This document shows positions 43,030 through 55,587 of a stretch of 64,000 nt of DNA, one piece after another. This DNA comes from Punctularia strigosozonata HHB-11173 SS5 (lineage: Eukaryota > Basidiomycota > Agaricomycetes > Corticiales > Punctulariaceae). A program made the translations under genes and the position numbers. Below the pieces are notes generated by a model. That model was not told the origin of the DNA, searched no databases, and saw only the letters and a list, made by a program, of their open reading frames with translations. The stretch is from positions 5,812-69,811 of the forward strand of contig NW_006767458.1 in NCBI RefSeq assembly GCF_000264995.1, read 5' to 3'. Each line of letters opens with the position of its first letter. Position 1 is the first letter of the stretch.

Positions 43030-46000
43030 ATGGCCTCCTGCCCGCACCTCGCCGACCTCTCCCGCCTACAACCCCCGCGCCTCTCCCAGTCCGTCCACCG
43101 CGAAGAGTGCACCCAATGCTTCGACAACCAGGTGCGCGCGCCACACCGTACCCCTCCACGCCCTTTTCTCTGACGATCGCCGATGTCGAACGAAATGTCC
43201 AGGACGACCCGCTCGGGATAGACGTCTGCCTCGCCTGCTTCAACGGCGGCTGCCTCTCCAGCGCGCGGCACCACGCCCGCACGCACGCGCACAAGACCGG
43301 GCACGTCTTCGCGCTCAACGTCAAGCGCAAGCTCAAGCCGTCCGCCAACCGCGTACGTGTCCACCTTTCCCCTTCCTCATTTCCCATCCACTTGGGTCAG
43401 AGCTGAAAGAAACGTGGATGTATGCGCGAATCAGGTCGAGGACGAGGAGCCACCGTCGAAGATGACCAAGCTCGCGATCGTCGAAGAGCGCGAGGAGGAC
43501 AAGTACGACCGGCTCACGTCCCTCAAGTGCTGGAAATGCGACCCGGATAACGGCTTGGAGCTCGGGCCCGACGTCACCGCTCAGGTGCCCTTCATCTCAT
43601 AACCCATCAGCGCCGAGTGAGTGACCATATATGCGCGATGTTGCCAGGCCAAACCGCTCGTCGACGGCGTACTGTCCGCGATGTCGTCCGCGCGCCAGTC
43701 AGAAGTCAAAGCTTGGGAAGAAGAGATCCTCCCCTGCGAACACACCCTCACCCTCGAGCAACAAGCAACCGGTCCCATCGAAGCTTCTGGTACGCTCCAT
43801 CTCCCCTCCCCCGTCCTCCTTTCTCTTCCACTCAATTTTAACTTCCAACCTTGAAACGACGGCAGGCCTCGCGCATTGCTCCCAATGCGACCTGAAAGAA
43901 AACCTCTGGCTCTGCCTCACCTGCGGCTCCCTCGGCTGCGGCCGACAACAGTTCGGCGGCATCGGCGGGCACGGGCACGGCCTCCGCCACTACGAGCAGA
44001 CCCGGCACCCCGTCTCCGTCAAGCTCGGGACGATCACGCCCGAAGGCGGCGCCGGTACGCGCCCCTCTCTCCCTCCATACTTCATCGGTCTCTGAAACGT
44101 GATATTTCTTGTTTCATGCAAGATATATACTGCTACGCGTGCGACGACGCGAAGCAGGACCCGTCCCTCGCCGCGCACCTCGCCTCGTTCGGGATCAACG
44201 TCGCGGCGCAGACGAAGACGGAAAAGAGCATGACCGAGCTCGTACGTCCCCTTCTGTTCTCTCTCTCTACACGTTCAGTCCCTTGAACCATTCCTTTTTT
44301 TGTTATCATGCGCTAGCAAATCGAGCACAACCTCAAATACGACTTTTCGCTCACGGACGAATCGGGCAAGGCGCTCGAGCCCGTGTTCGGCCCCGGCCTC
44401 ACCGGTCTATCCAACCTCGGCAACAGGTGCGCGCCCTCGTATTTTCCCCGTGCCTTTAACTCGTGCTGACCCCCCATGGACGAACAGCTGCTACATGGCC
44501 TCCGTCCTTCAAACCGTCTTCGCCCTGCCCGCCTTCCGCGAGTTCTATTACCCGACGACGGGTGCGGGATCCAAGCCCGAAGACCACTGGCGGGCGTGCA
44601 CCGCGCCGCTCCCCGCCGACTGCGTCGACTGCCAGATGATCAAGCTCGCCGACGGCCTCCTCTCCGGGCGCTACTCGCACGCGCGCCATTCCCCCTCCCG
44701 TACGTCTCTCACCCACCGCCTCCCTCGTGCCCTCTCCTCGCGCCGTATCCGATCCTCGCTAAGACCCGCCTGTTTTGGATTTTGTTTCTTTTTTTTAGAC
44801 CCGCAGAGGACGAACCCGCTCGCACACGAGTCGCCGACGCCCGTGTTCCAGGAAGGCGTCCGGCCGAGCACGTTCAAGGCGCTCGTCGGCAAAGGCCACG
44901 AAGAGTTCGCGACGATGCGTCAGCAGGACGCCGAGGAGTTCTTCGCGCACCTCCTCACCGTCCTCCGCCGCCATTTCCACTCCAGAGGTTCGTCGTCCCC
45001 TCCCTCTCTCGCTTCCTGCCATCATCACCTCATCCTCGCATGAACGCTCACTATGTTCTGTGTGTGGGGGGTGGTCATTTTAGGTTTACCGAAGGACGCG
45101 GCGCCGACGGAGGTGTTCGCGTTTGGGATCGAGCAGCGGCTGCAGTGCGCCGAGTGCCGCCGCGTTCGGTACCGCGTCGACGCCGCCGACGCCGCGAGCG
45201 TGCCCGTGCCCGCGCGCGAGAAGGGGAAGGACGACGAGGGCCGGACGCTGTACGAGGAGGTGAGACTCGAGGAGTGCCTCGAGATCTTGATGGGCAGCGA
45301 GGCGCTCGAGTACGCGTGCCCCGCGTGCGCGAAGAGCGTGATCGCCACCAAGTGAGCGTGCCCCCCCTTTGCGCTCGTTCTCGAGAGCTGGGCGAGAAGC
45401 TGACGGGCGCGTGGTGTTGTGTGTGAATAAAGGCAGAGCCGGTTCGCGACGTTCCCGGAGGTGCTCGTGGTCCACGCGCGCAAGTTCCAGCTGGTGAACT
45501 GGGTGCCGTCCAAGCTCGGTACGTCATCCACGCTTTGGGAGCCCCTTTTTCGTGAAATTTATCGCCGGTGCTTGGCAGATATCCCTGTCATCTTGCCTCC
45601 GAACGATGAACTGTCCTTGGACGCGTATCTGGGATGCGGACTCCAACCTGGCGAAGAAGCCCTACCTGAAGATACCGCGGGTACGTCCTCCCTACCTCAT
45701 CACGGTCCCCATCGCTCACGTCCTCCCCAGCCGCTCCTGGCCTGCCGCAGTTCAACGAAGCCGCGATGGCCCAGCTCGAGGCAATGGGCTTCCCCACGAT
45801 CCGGTGCCAAAAGGCGCTCCTCGCGACGGGCAACTCGGACCCGGAGGCGGCCATGGAGTGGCTCTTCGCGCACATGGAGGATCCAGGTACGATCGAGCTT
45901 CGTCGCGAGCGAATCGTTCCTCGGCTGAGAACGCTTACGATATACCACAGATATCGACGCGCCCATCCAAACCTCCGCTGCGCCGTCGGGCCCGGAACCG

Positions 46001-46459
46001 TCGGCCGAGCAGGTGTCGATGCTCGCCGACATGGGCTTCACGGCCTCGCAAGCGCGCAAAGCTCTCCGCGAAACGGTAACCTCCGCTCTCGTCCGGCTTG
46101 TGCGGTCCCTTCTCACACCATTACGTTGTCGCTAGGGCGGGAACCCCGAACGCGCGGTCGAATGGCTCTTCTCGCACCCGGACGACACCGGCGACGACGG
46201 CCCCGCCCCCGCTACGGCGTCGTCCGCCCCCGCTCAGCCGGCCGTCGGGGGCACCTCCGTCCTGCCCGCGCGCTACCGGCTCAAGGCCTTCATCTCGCAC
46301 AAGGGCCCGAGCGTGCACTCGGGTCACTACGTCGCACACATCCTCACGGAGCAGGCCGGCTGGGTCCTCTTCAACGACGAGAAGGTGGTCAAGGCCGACG
46401 AGGAGAGCGTGCGCGAGCTCAAGAAGCTGGCGTATCTGTACGTGTTCGAGAAGATCTGA
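43030..46459 (+). CDS. UBP14: Ubiquitin C-terminal hydrolase, Ubp14/USP5 type
   Basis: ATG at 43030 gives MASCPHLADLSRLQPP. Two zinc-finger UBP parts follow: CTQCFDNQ...GIDVCLACFNGGCLS, and HCSQCDLKENLWLCLTCGSL with GCGRQQFGG and GHGHGLRHYEQTRHPV, which bind the free C-terminus of ubiquitin. The catalytic Cys box is GLTGLSNLGNSCYMASVLQ, then FATMRQQDAEEFFAHLL, PACAKSVIATKQSRFATFP and the His box GPSVHSGHYVAHILTE, ending LAYLYVFEKI and stop at 46457-46459. Between them are two UBA domains (AQLEAMGFPTIRCQKALLAT; VSMLADMGFTASQARKALRE). The family takes apart unanchored polyubiquitin chains to recycle ubiquitin. The domain order is complete, with about 840 residues and a dozen or more introns. 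Confidence 0.95.
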
Positions 46460-46610
46460 AGCCCAAGAACAGACAAAGATATTATCCAATGTACATTACA
46501 CTAAACGCAAGTCAGTTGGCTACCCACGGGACATGTACAGTGCACAGTCAATGCGAAGTGAGAACATTTGAAGCAAGGGAAGATATGGGATACAAATGAG
46601 TAACTTAGTA

Positions 46611-49600
46611 TCAGACGGTAGCAGACGGGCCGTCGACCGGTTTGTTTACGGCAGCCGCCAGCGCGCTGGCGATGACGTTTCCCAACGTGCCCTCCGGCAG
46701 AACCGAACCCGACGACTCCCTGGAGGCGGGTGTGGTTTCGATGCTGTCCGCCGGCGGGAGATGGTTTTCAGGGTCGAACTCCACGTCCGTCTCGCCCTCC
46801 GCATCTCTATCGGTCTCGGATATCACAGTGAGTGGAGACTCGGAGCGCTGCGGGTCGTATCGCGGTTCGTGCGGGTCGGGGACGAGGGACAAGCGCGGGA
46901 CGGGGTTTCGCGTGCGCCAGCGTAGGGCTGCAGAATTCCCGACAAAAAGCCGTCGTCGGGTGGTCTGCTGGAGGTCATCCCCGGGTTTGTGAGTAAGGGA
47001 GTCGGAAGGATTTTCATCGACAAGTGGGAGTACACGCCAACCGGGTAGAGGGGAGCCTATGAACAAGCGTTTGGAACCTCGTGCTTTTCGCTTCGTCCTG
47101 AGATCGATGCCAGGAACGATTACAGTGTTGTTCAGTGCCACGATGCCCGTACCAGCGCGTTGCCCCGATGTCAGGTACACGGTGCCCCACGACATTCCTG
47201 GTTCCGGATAGGCTACGATCGGGGCGATCTCCGCATCCTCTGGACCAAAGGCTTCGTCGTCTGATTCATATTCCCCAATTGACGAGGGTGTCACGCGCTT
47301 GCGGCGCTGTGTGCCACATGCGGGGGCTTTCTCGCTTCGTTTCGGTTGTTTGGGTTTCTTAGTGCCTTTGATCGCGGGATCCCTTGATCGCGGGCCGATG
47401 TATCGTTCGCCTCGCGCTCGAGTGTGGTGGGTGCAATTGCACACTCCCTCGCACGACGGGCAGACCCAATGCCTGAGCGAGGCATCGAAGACGATATGGG
47501 GATATCTGTCGTTGACATGGGCTTAGGAGAAGCGGAAGGGGCAAGCCCGAAAGGTTGCTCACCGATTATCAATGCAACGAACACAGAAAAGGAGTTTGCA
47601 GGGGTATCTTGCACAAGACATCTTGGGATATCGGGTTTTGCGGCGGCACTGGTGGCAGAATGACTCCTCGCCGGTCTCTGGTTGCTTCGTGCGAGCGGCT
47701 GTCTTAGTGAAGTCCGGCAACGGAAACGAGCGCACGGACACACTGCGCACACTAGCTTCCCTGAGCGTGCTTGAGCTCGCCACGTCGATCGATCGTAGGT
47801 CAACAGCGGATTTCGCCTTCGGCTGCTTCAGCTTCATGTTGACCTTCGGCAGTTGACTAGGTCCGCTCCTATTATCCGCGAACGTGATGCTGGCCTCAGA
47901 CCCCCAACGCTGCTTAGGAATGCGTCCGCGAGCGGATTTCCTCCGCGGTGGCGAAGCTTGATCGATCGGAGATTTGTCCGCCGGTCGTGGCTCGGCACCG
48001 TACTCCGACGCAGAAGAATCTGTGCTGGAATTACCTCCGTCGGAGTGGTACGCCTCGTCGTCGCTGTGTGGATGATACTGTTGTTCCTGATATGGAAGGA
48101 CGAATGAATGAGAGAATGATGTCGAAGGCGACTGAATCAGAACCAAGTCATCGACCTCCTTCGCCGGCAAAGAAACCGGAGGCGGCCCGCCGAGAAGGGA
48201 AGGGTCGACAGTGCCCGTGTAAATGGCAGAAGGCGCGATCGACGAGTAAGCAGACGTCGAAGGATGGGAGAGGGAATGCGAATCAAGTTGGGGGAGGGAA
48301 ACGGCGGACCCTCCGTCAATCCTGTTAGTCTCCATAAAATGCTGGAAGATGTCAATGTTGCGCGTCATGCCATTCATGTTGTCGGTCTGACTGATACCCG
48401 CGGCAGAAAGGGACTGCATCGCATCGTTCTCCGCACCAGGCATGGCCGCGACCGAGTACAACCAGTCGTCGTGCTGGGGGAGAGCCGCGTGCCCTAACAT
48501 CACGAAAGACGCACCCCCCTCCGTTGTTGACTGAAAGGACGGCATCCGAAATGGCGAGAGTTCCGGCCGATGCACGTCGAAATCGGGCTCCGGCTCTGGA
48601 GGAGGAGGCTCAACCGGTGCAACCACGTCCTGCTGCAGCTGCGAGCGCAATCTGCAGCTCACCATAACGTTGGCTTTTTCGACATGCTTCAAATACGCTT
48701 CAAGATCTTCCAGATGGCCAGCACCGAGAGTAGTATTGGTGTCATCGGCGATATCCATGAGACGGATAGTGCGATCCACGGAAAACTTGAGGGCTCGCGA
48801 ACTATCCGTAGCGTCCTCGAAAGGTTTTATCGGGATCTCCTCGAGGACCTCGAACCCGTCAAGATCCGAGGAATCGCTCAGAGAATAGGGCTGACCAGCT
48901 CTGTCTGCGTCGTAGCGAGGAGTGGTAGGAATCTGGCTTTGACCACGCGAGGCGGAGTCATACACCCCATCTTCATCGCAATTCTCGTTGGAAGCAGTCG
49001 CGGCGGCGTTGTTCGCAGCTTCCTCCAGCAAAGCGCCAGGAGTCGCGGAGGAGACGGGAGTAAGAGCAGACGTGAAATCATCAATAGATGAAGCCGAGGA
49101 CGCAACAGGGTCAGCCTCATCCAGTAAAATCGGTGCGCTCTTCGACCCGTCGCCGTTGCGAGCTTTCCTGGGGACAGGATTCTCGACGAACTCGATCTCG
49201 GGACTGCTCTGACGCGCCGAATCCTCGTCGTCCACCTTCCGCCGCTTCTGTCGTGCACGTGTCCCGTTGCGGCTGTCAACGGCCGATTGACGCCGTTTCG
49301 CCGTGCGCGAAGAGCCTTGCGCTGTTGGCTTGGGCGGCTGCGCCGTTTTGCGCTTATGGGCGCGCGATATAGATGGGACCCATTCGTCGTCCGCGTCATC
49401 CTGCTGTCGCAGATTGCGGAAAGTTGGGTCGTCTGCGCCGTAGTCATCCGGGTGAGTCGCCCACGTCTTGGCACGTTCTAACGCAAGACGCGGCAGCCTC
49501 CATTCGTAGTCATACCGTGTTTTTCCCCGTGGAAAGGGGGGTATGAGTACGAATGGCTTGGACCGTCGATGGCGGCGAGGACGTAGAGCTGGAAGAAGTT

Positions 49601-50431
49601 CGTCTTCGGAGGGGACAATCTCCACTGAAGATGATTCGGGTGAGCAGGAAGGGAGGAATAACGGTTCTGGGTTTCGGTGAATGGGGCGCGCCGGGGAGGA
49701 GGTAATGGGAATTTCGGGTGAGTTTGTTCGATGCCGGGACTGGAAGAAGGCATGAGCACTGATAACATGGGTAGGCGATGGATCTGACCTCTAGCTCGTT
49801 GTATACAGAGGTAAAAGAAACATCCGCCGACAGGTCGTATTGGCCCCGGTTGGATTCAGGGGTTTCTACGGTGGCATCCTCGTCCATTGCTGCCGGGGTC
49901 CGAGGGTGTTCCTCTGCTCGATCGTCGTCTTGGTCTTCACTCGAGAGTGAACCATCAAAGAGCCCAGAATCGATATCACTTTTAGGAGGCGAAACGCGTT
50001 CAGCTTGGTGTGTGTACTGGAGCAGATGTTCGCGTCAGCCGCACATTCCAAGAGCTAACGACTTGCTGAGTTTTCCGGGGATCTGGGCCCTTGGTGGCTT
50101 TCGTGGGTCGTTGATAAAGATACCACGTCGTCTGTATTTGACCCAGATGGCATGATGTGCGAGGCCATCGGTTCCTACCAAAAAAAGGTGAGGTCAAAAG
50201 CGAAAAATTATGGCGTATACACTCGCATACCTCGACATAATTCTGCCACGACCTGTTCTGCATCATCTTTGCCGACCCCCAAGCCACCGTCCTAGATCGC
50301 GTAGTAGCATTGTGCACGCTATATGCCCCGGGAGGGGTGATCGGCGGATGGGTCGGTATGATCGTCAAATCTCCGAACGAGCCGCCCTGGCTGCCGTCCC
50401 AGTTGGCAAGAGAGGAGCTAGCATGAGACAT
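46611..50431 (-). CDS. zf-4CXXC_R1 (CDCA7-like) zinc-finger protein
   Basis: ATG at 50431 gives MSHASSSLANWDGSQGGSFG. Exons give WQNYVE/GTDGLAHHAIWVKY, RRRGIFINDPRKPPRAQIPG, KLSKYTHQAERVSPPKSDID, then MDEDATVETPESNRG, SVYNELE/SRHRTNSPEIPI and a very long central exon of low-complexity, acidic and Ser-rich sequence. The zinc-finger starts in CHQCRRKTRYPKMSCARYPC and continues across an intron: FCVRCIDNR/YPHIVFDASL, HWVCPSCEGVCNCTHH. These are the C-x-x-C pairs of the zf-4CXXC_R1 domain shared with CDCA7. Animal and plant CDCA7 proteins activate the HELLS/DDM1 remodeller for DNA methylation upkeep. Whether this fungal relative does so is not shown. The C-terminal part has no recognised domain and ends AVNKPVDGPSATV at 46611. 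Confidence 0.8.
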
Positions 50432-50771
50432 TGATATTGGCTCGGCGGCGACGCATGTGCAGCATTCGAGACAATTGGAGGTCGACGTCCGAAACAACGA
50501 ACACGACGAAAAGAGCGGCGACGTCGCATTATTGGCCGCGGGGCCGGTAACCGTTTAGCGATTTGACACGTGACCGTCGCGTGCTTTGTGTGTTTTCTCC
50601 TTCTTTGGCAATTCCCGCCACCCCTGCCATCGTTACCCACAGCAGCGTGCCCTTCTTAGGTTAGCTTCCGTCCCCCTGATGCGCATAAGATAAGTTGGCG
50701 AAGATGAAGATGGAACCGATCTGATTGCGCTTCTGGCTTGATCGAACGAGATATGCTATGCAGGGCAACCT
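50432..50771. other. Gap between CDCA7-like start and HAD stop
   Basis: 340 bases on the 5' side of the CDCA7-like gene and the 3' side of the HAD gene (both minus strand). Nothing else is recognised. Confidence 0.4.
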
Positions 50772-51850
50772 CTACAGCTTCTCGCGCCCCTTGAGGAGGG
50801 CTTCGAGATCGACGAGGGAGTCAACTACGACATCTACTTCCCCGCCATCCGCTTTCGCCTTAACAGTGTCTCTCAGGCCGACATCCTCGCTGGTCCTGCG
50901 AACATAAATCGTCTTGTATCCGTGACTCGCTGCCGCGCGCAGGTCGTAGATATGCGCGGCGACCAACGCAACCTTGCTGGGAGGCAGCATAAGATACTTG
51001 GCCGCTCCGAGGTACGTCTGCGGATCTCTGAACTCCGGTATAACGTGAGACATTCATTCAGGCAATGTAGGGAAGTCCTTACGGCTTGTACGATCCGAGC
51101 ATCTCGCTCGAGAAGACGACATCCCATGGCAAGTCTGCGTGCTTGGCCTGGCGGGCAACGCACGCTCGTTAATCAGCCCCACCTCTCGCACAACGGCGTT
51201 ACATTACCATGTCAACGAGCAACCTGACGTTCCCATTGGATAGAGTTCCGATGACGAACCTCTTCTTTAGCTCATATAGCCCTTTCGATGAATCTGGCCA
51301 ACCTGTCCTCAGCGCAGGTCAACCTCCTGCATACTGAAGTCTTTCCGCATACGTACCGTCTATGAGGTGCCAGGAATATGTGAGAGTAGCGCGATCCTCT
51401 TCGTTAAATACTTTGGCCACATGACCCCATCGAGGGTTGGCCAGGATCTCTTCCAGGAGCTACCGTTTCGTTGTTCACTGAGTACTCGCAGAAAGATGGA
51501 GGAAGGCCGAACTTGACGATGCATTTCGTCTACATTCAAGGAGACATTCTTCGTCTTGGCATATTCCTTGCTGTTAGACGTTAATCGTTGAACGTTTCTA
51601 GAAGCGTGTGTGACACGTACGTGCTCCTCATGTAGCCCTCCCGCCACTCCACCGTGAAGGCAGTCCAATCTAGCAGTTGCGGTAAGTGATAGCATGCCAG
51701 TTAAGTGATCAGGAGACAACCTTCATCTGCATGAAAGCCCAGTTGTTGGGCTTTGGACTCGAGTGCGCGGGTTACGCTGCCCTTCCAGTCGACAACGGTA
51801 CCGAAGACGTCGAATAGCAATGCCTCTACACCTTCCAGGTTGTCCGCCAT
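50772..51850 (-). CDS. Haloacid dehalogenase-like hydrolase, type II family
   Basis: ATG at 51850 gives MADNLEGVEALLFDVFGTVV; the first Asp of LLFDVFGTVVDWKGSV is the HAD nucleophile. Later exons have VVFSSEMLGSYKP/DPQTYLG (the conserved Lys; donor and acceptor around the codon split K-P|D verified), then LPPSKVALVAAHIYDLRAAA and HGYKTIYVRRTSEDVGLRDT, ending LVDLEALLKGREKL at 50772. This fits the type II 2-haloacid dehalogenase family of fungi, usually about 240-260 residues, with a middle cap region between about 51,240 and 51,700. In that middle the exon limits are not fully resolved. The acid motif normally DAxGAxxAG/A is written HIYDLRAAA here. The substrate is not predictable; HAD type II members cleave halogenated or phosphorylated acids. 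Confidence 0.8.
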
Positions 51851-54137
51851 GGTGATCTCACGCAAATGGTCGTAGGAGAGATAAGACGAGAGAAGCTTGC
51901 GGTATGCATAATCAGGTGCTGCAGTGACGAGCCCGGGACTCCGTCATGCAGCTACAGGTTCGTGTGTTCGCATCGGTCATGCTGGGACCAGCCACCGGCT
52001 TCCCAGGACTGACCCTCTATCCTCCTCTGCTTCGCTTCAGACGACACTCGTGGACGTCCCCCGCAAATTTCATATGTATGCTGCGCAAAGTTGCGGCGAG
52101 GAAAGAAACAGCTTTGCGGTCGCGTGGGAATCGACCGGCGGCATATACACACGTGCTGACCTAACCACGACGGACGAACTGCTTGAAACCAGGCCTGATT
52201 ACTTACTCGTACATCTGTGTCATATTCAGGCATGGGCGCGGTTATAGGCGACCATGTTGCACCGTGAAAGCTATGGACATACGGCTACCATAATGTGCGA
52301 CGTACAACTCATCCTAACGTTCGACTCGATGAATGAGGGCGTCGTAGGGACTATCACGGACATGGCATAGATGGCAGAGGTGCGCCTACCTGCAGGCACA
52401 GACGCTCACTACGCTTCAAACAATTCTCACTATGGAACCTTCCAGGCCGCAAAAGCGGATCGGGATCCTTGGCAGCAGCTGGCTGAACTAACATTAAAAT
52501 TTGCTCTTGCTTCGTTCGCTCTCTCGATGACTGTAGCTCTGAGGACCATAGAATGGATCCTCAGATACGCGATGCTGTTATCGTTAGGCTCACTTTGAAC
52601 TATCCATGGGTTCAGCGTCCGTTCCCGTGGCCTCGACGAGACGCCTGAAGATAACAGTTGGACATCGCTTTGCACCGCCGCTTTGGAGCACGGACGGACA
52701 TACTTATACCGTTTCGTCAGGGCATTGCACCTGTGAATCCTTCCACAGCTCTAACGAACAGGACAAACTCGTTCACTATCTTCGTCCTTCCAGTCAGCGG
52801 TATCAGGAGTCGACCATATGGCAGATGTTCGTGGGCCGTGGATGCATACGATAAGACGGCTATATTTCTTTCCCCACAATCATAAGTCAGAGAATATTCG
52901 AGTCGGGTTCGGGTATCATGCAACAGACGAAGCCGGAGAAGATCATTCCACGACTCCTCCAGTGAATACAAGGGGAATCGGAGACGCTGGTCGGTCAAGA
53001 GGAAGCTAGAAGCCAACCGTCTTGAAAGGGGCTTTACACATGTTTCACTGCAATGAGCATTGAATGATGTGGCCAATGCTTGGGTGGTGTCGTCTCGTAG
53101 CCTCATGTTCAGGCACTGTGTTTTCCCGGTGTGGCGACTTCTTTGAGCTTCCATTGCGCACACTGATATTTGGTCCGTCACTCAGCGCTCAGCAACAAAA
53201 GCGGAGCTCGTGCGCATACGCCAAGCAATCCGGCGATTCGCGGTCTGGTCCCCGGCGTTGCCATGTGCCGACAGCTATTGCAGCCCCTATCTCATTTTTC
53301 TCCGCGCATCCTCACGACACGCATCCAAATGCGGTGACTACTGTATGTTGCCCGAGACTGCACCTATGCACTATGCCCATGAATTCGCCTGAGTTTCTAT
53401 TCCACTTTGCGTCTTACGAGGGGGGGGGGCGAATCTTCGATAGCCTGCAGCTCGATACATTGTTACTTTCACACAGTCACGATGCAGATTCCCACGATTA
53501 GATAAGCGCCTCGTCCGATCCGGCGGATAGCCCCACAACCAACTTCGCTCCACAACCACCATCCGGGACACAGGCCGCCCACAGCAGATACCGACCAGGC
53601 GAAATATCGCGGATGCAGTGATCGGCGGAATGCGACAATGCTCTCTCGAGAATGGATGCCATCGCCTTATGTGCTCGTGATACGCCCTTGCTAAACAGGG
53701 GCTTGAAGACGCCACGCTGGACACCACCACCTTCCATGTCGTCCCCCTTTTTCTCTTCGCTGAGCGTTGCGTACATGCAAGCTATTACTCGCGCACGCAA
53801 GGATTGTGTTGACGCATGGACCGGTCGAGGCCCTCAGCTTGTTGGGAGGAGTATCGCAGGACGATCGGGCCAGAGTGATCGCACCGCGCACCCAAAAGCG
53901 GATGCAGCCTCTTCCTCTCCGTCATTTACCTAACAGCTATCCCCGGGATGACCGAATGCGGGTCCCGGATATGGCCCGTTTTACAAAAGTGCACGAGTCC
54001 CAACGCCCTGTTTGCCGATCTCACCAACCCATCAACAACTCCACCGTTAAACCGTCTTCTATACCGTGCCTACTTCTATTTGACCGGGCGATTGGCTCAC
54101 TTCACTCAACAACGACATCCATACCAGCCGTCGTACC
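51851..54137. other. 2.3 kb stretch without recognised genes
   Basis: No protein family was recognised on either strand. The longest frame (52,717-53,181 minus, 154 codons) has no motif. A short frame at 52,371-52,598 is listed separately with low confidence. A run of nine G at 53,421-53,429 and an AT/GC composition close to the neighbouring CDCA7-like region are the only marks I see. Confidence 0.5.
52371..52598 (+). CDS. Possible small one-helix membrane protein, doubtful
   Basis: A 75-codon frame starting MAEVRLPAGTDAHYASNNSH with a C-terminal hydrophobic segment (FALASFALSMTVALRTIEW) that could span a membrane. No homology was recognised, and there is no intron or promoter evidence. It may be a chance frame. 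Confidence 0.2.
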   Translation: MAEVRLPAGTDAHYASNNSHYGTFQAAKADRDPWQQLAELTLKFALASFALSMTVALRTIEWILRYAMLLSLGSL

Positions 54138-55587
54138 ATGGACTTGTCACTTGCTTTCGGTGGTGCGCTCGAGCACTACACACAATACGCGGAATCGTCC
54201 TCTTCCTCGTCCTCATCGGAGCCTCTTCACCACGACTGGACGATGCAGCACCTAGCGTATCCTCCAGGTCCTTCGAGCGACATGCAGCACTTTACGTATG
54301 GCCTCCCGCTTTATGAAGCCACGATCCACCAGCCGGTCGGCATCCGCCCCATCCTCCCCCTCCTCGCAACGTATTCCACCTATCACAGGGCGTCGCCCGA
54401 CGACCTCCACCCTCCGCTCGACTTCGCCCAACCGTCGTATCCACCCGCCCCGCTCGATATGCACCCGCACTGGATCTCACACTCGCCAGAGGACGCGGAC
54501 GGGAACGGCCTCGAGGCGCCGCCCTCTCTCTACGGCGAAGCTTCGTCCGGAATACAAACCTCGCTCGACACACTACCAGAGTACGACGAGGAGATGGGCT
54601 CGCCCTCCAACCCGGTGATGCAGCTGAAGCCGCATGCGCTAGCACCCGAGCCGGGACCACTGGAAGGCGAGGCGGTTGCCGGGTCGCTCGACCTCACGAC
54701 GGGTCAGTTTTACCATAGCCAGGAGCATCCGCGGTTGCGGACCGCCCAGGCTTGCGACAAGTGCCGCATGCGCAAAGCGAAGGTAGCCCTCTAGTACCCA
54801 CATCCTGCTATGATTGTCAGCTAACGCAGGTCTTATCTTCCAGTGTTCCGGGGAGAGCCCGTGCAAGCGCTGCGTCGTGCGCGGCCTTGTCTGCGAGTAC
54901 ATCGGCGAGCGCAAGGTGCGGGGGTCCGTTAAGAACAGGAGTCGTCGCGGAAGCGTGCGCGATCGATCCGCGTCCGACGCCTCCACCGTCTCCACTGCAT
55001 CCACCTCGGCCACCTCCGACGACCCCGTCCCGTCGTCGCCCGACATGAGCGCCTTCTCCGACCTTGCGCAGGACATGTCCTCGCTCAGCGCATTCGAGAA
55101 GCCGCGGTCGATGTCGCTTCACATCGGGATGGAGTCGACGATCTACCATCGTCGCCGGAGCACGGCGTCGGACGCATCGGACAGTGGCAGTTGCTCGTCG
55201 TCAGAGGGTATCAGCGGCGGATTCTTGTCGCTTCCTGACGCTAACGCGAGCACGCTCCTATCGAGGAGACGCGCGCAGAGCCTAAGCTCGCCGATATTGT
55301 GAGTCAGGGGCACCTTCTTTCGTCCCTTTTTTTGTTGGGGTTTCTGATGTCGTTCCAGAACACCGCGGCCGATGCATGCCGCCGCCCGCTCCGCAGGGAC
55401 CATGCCGCCCAGCCCGCTCGGTCAATGGACGCCCATGACTCTCGCGTACCCGGAGTCGCAGGACTTTAGGTTCGGCAACCCCCCGCTCTTGCATGGAAAT
55501 TATCTCGAGGAGGTCACTCCTCGAGTCGATCAGGCTCAGCAAGCGTGGATCGAAACGAGCGCGGTCAATCCCTTCCCCGAGTACTAA
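54138..55587 (+). CDS. Zn2Cys6 fungal transcription factor
   Basis: ATG at 54138 gives MDLSLAFGGALEHYTQYAES, followed by a His/Pro/Tyr-rich activation-type N-terminus of about 200 residues. The DNA-binding domain reads QACDKCRMRKAKCSGESPC then KRCVVRGLVCEY across an intron at about 54,783-54,842: C-x2-C-x6-C-x5-C-x2-C-x6-C, the exact binuclear zinc-cluster spacing. A basic and Ser-rich linker (KNRSRRGSVRDRSASDASTV) follows, and after a second intron the tail ends TSAVNPFPEY at 55587. It lacks the large fungal-specific middle homology domain, and the DNA-binding domain sits in the middle of the protein, not at the N-terminus. It should bind CGG-type half sites. The targets are unknown. Confidence 0.85.
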
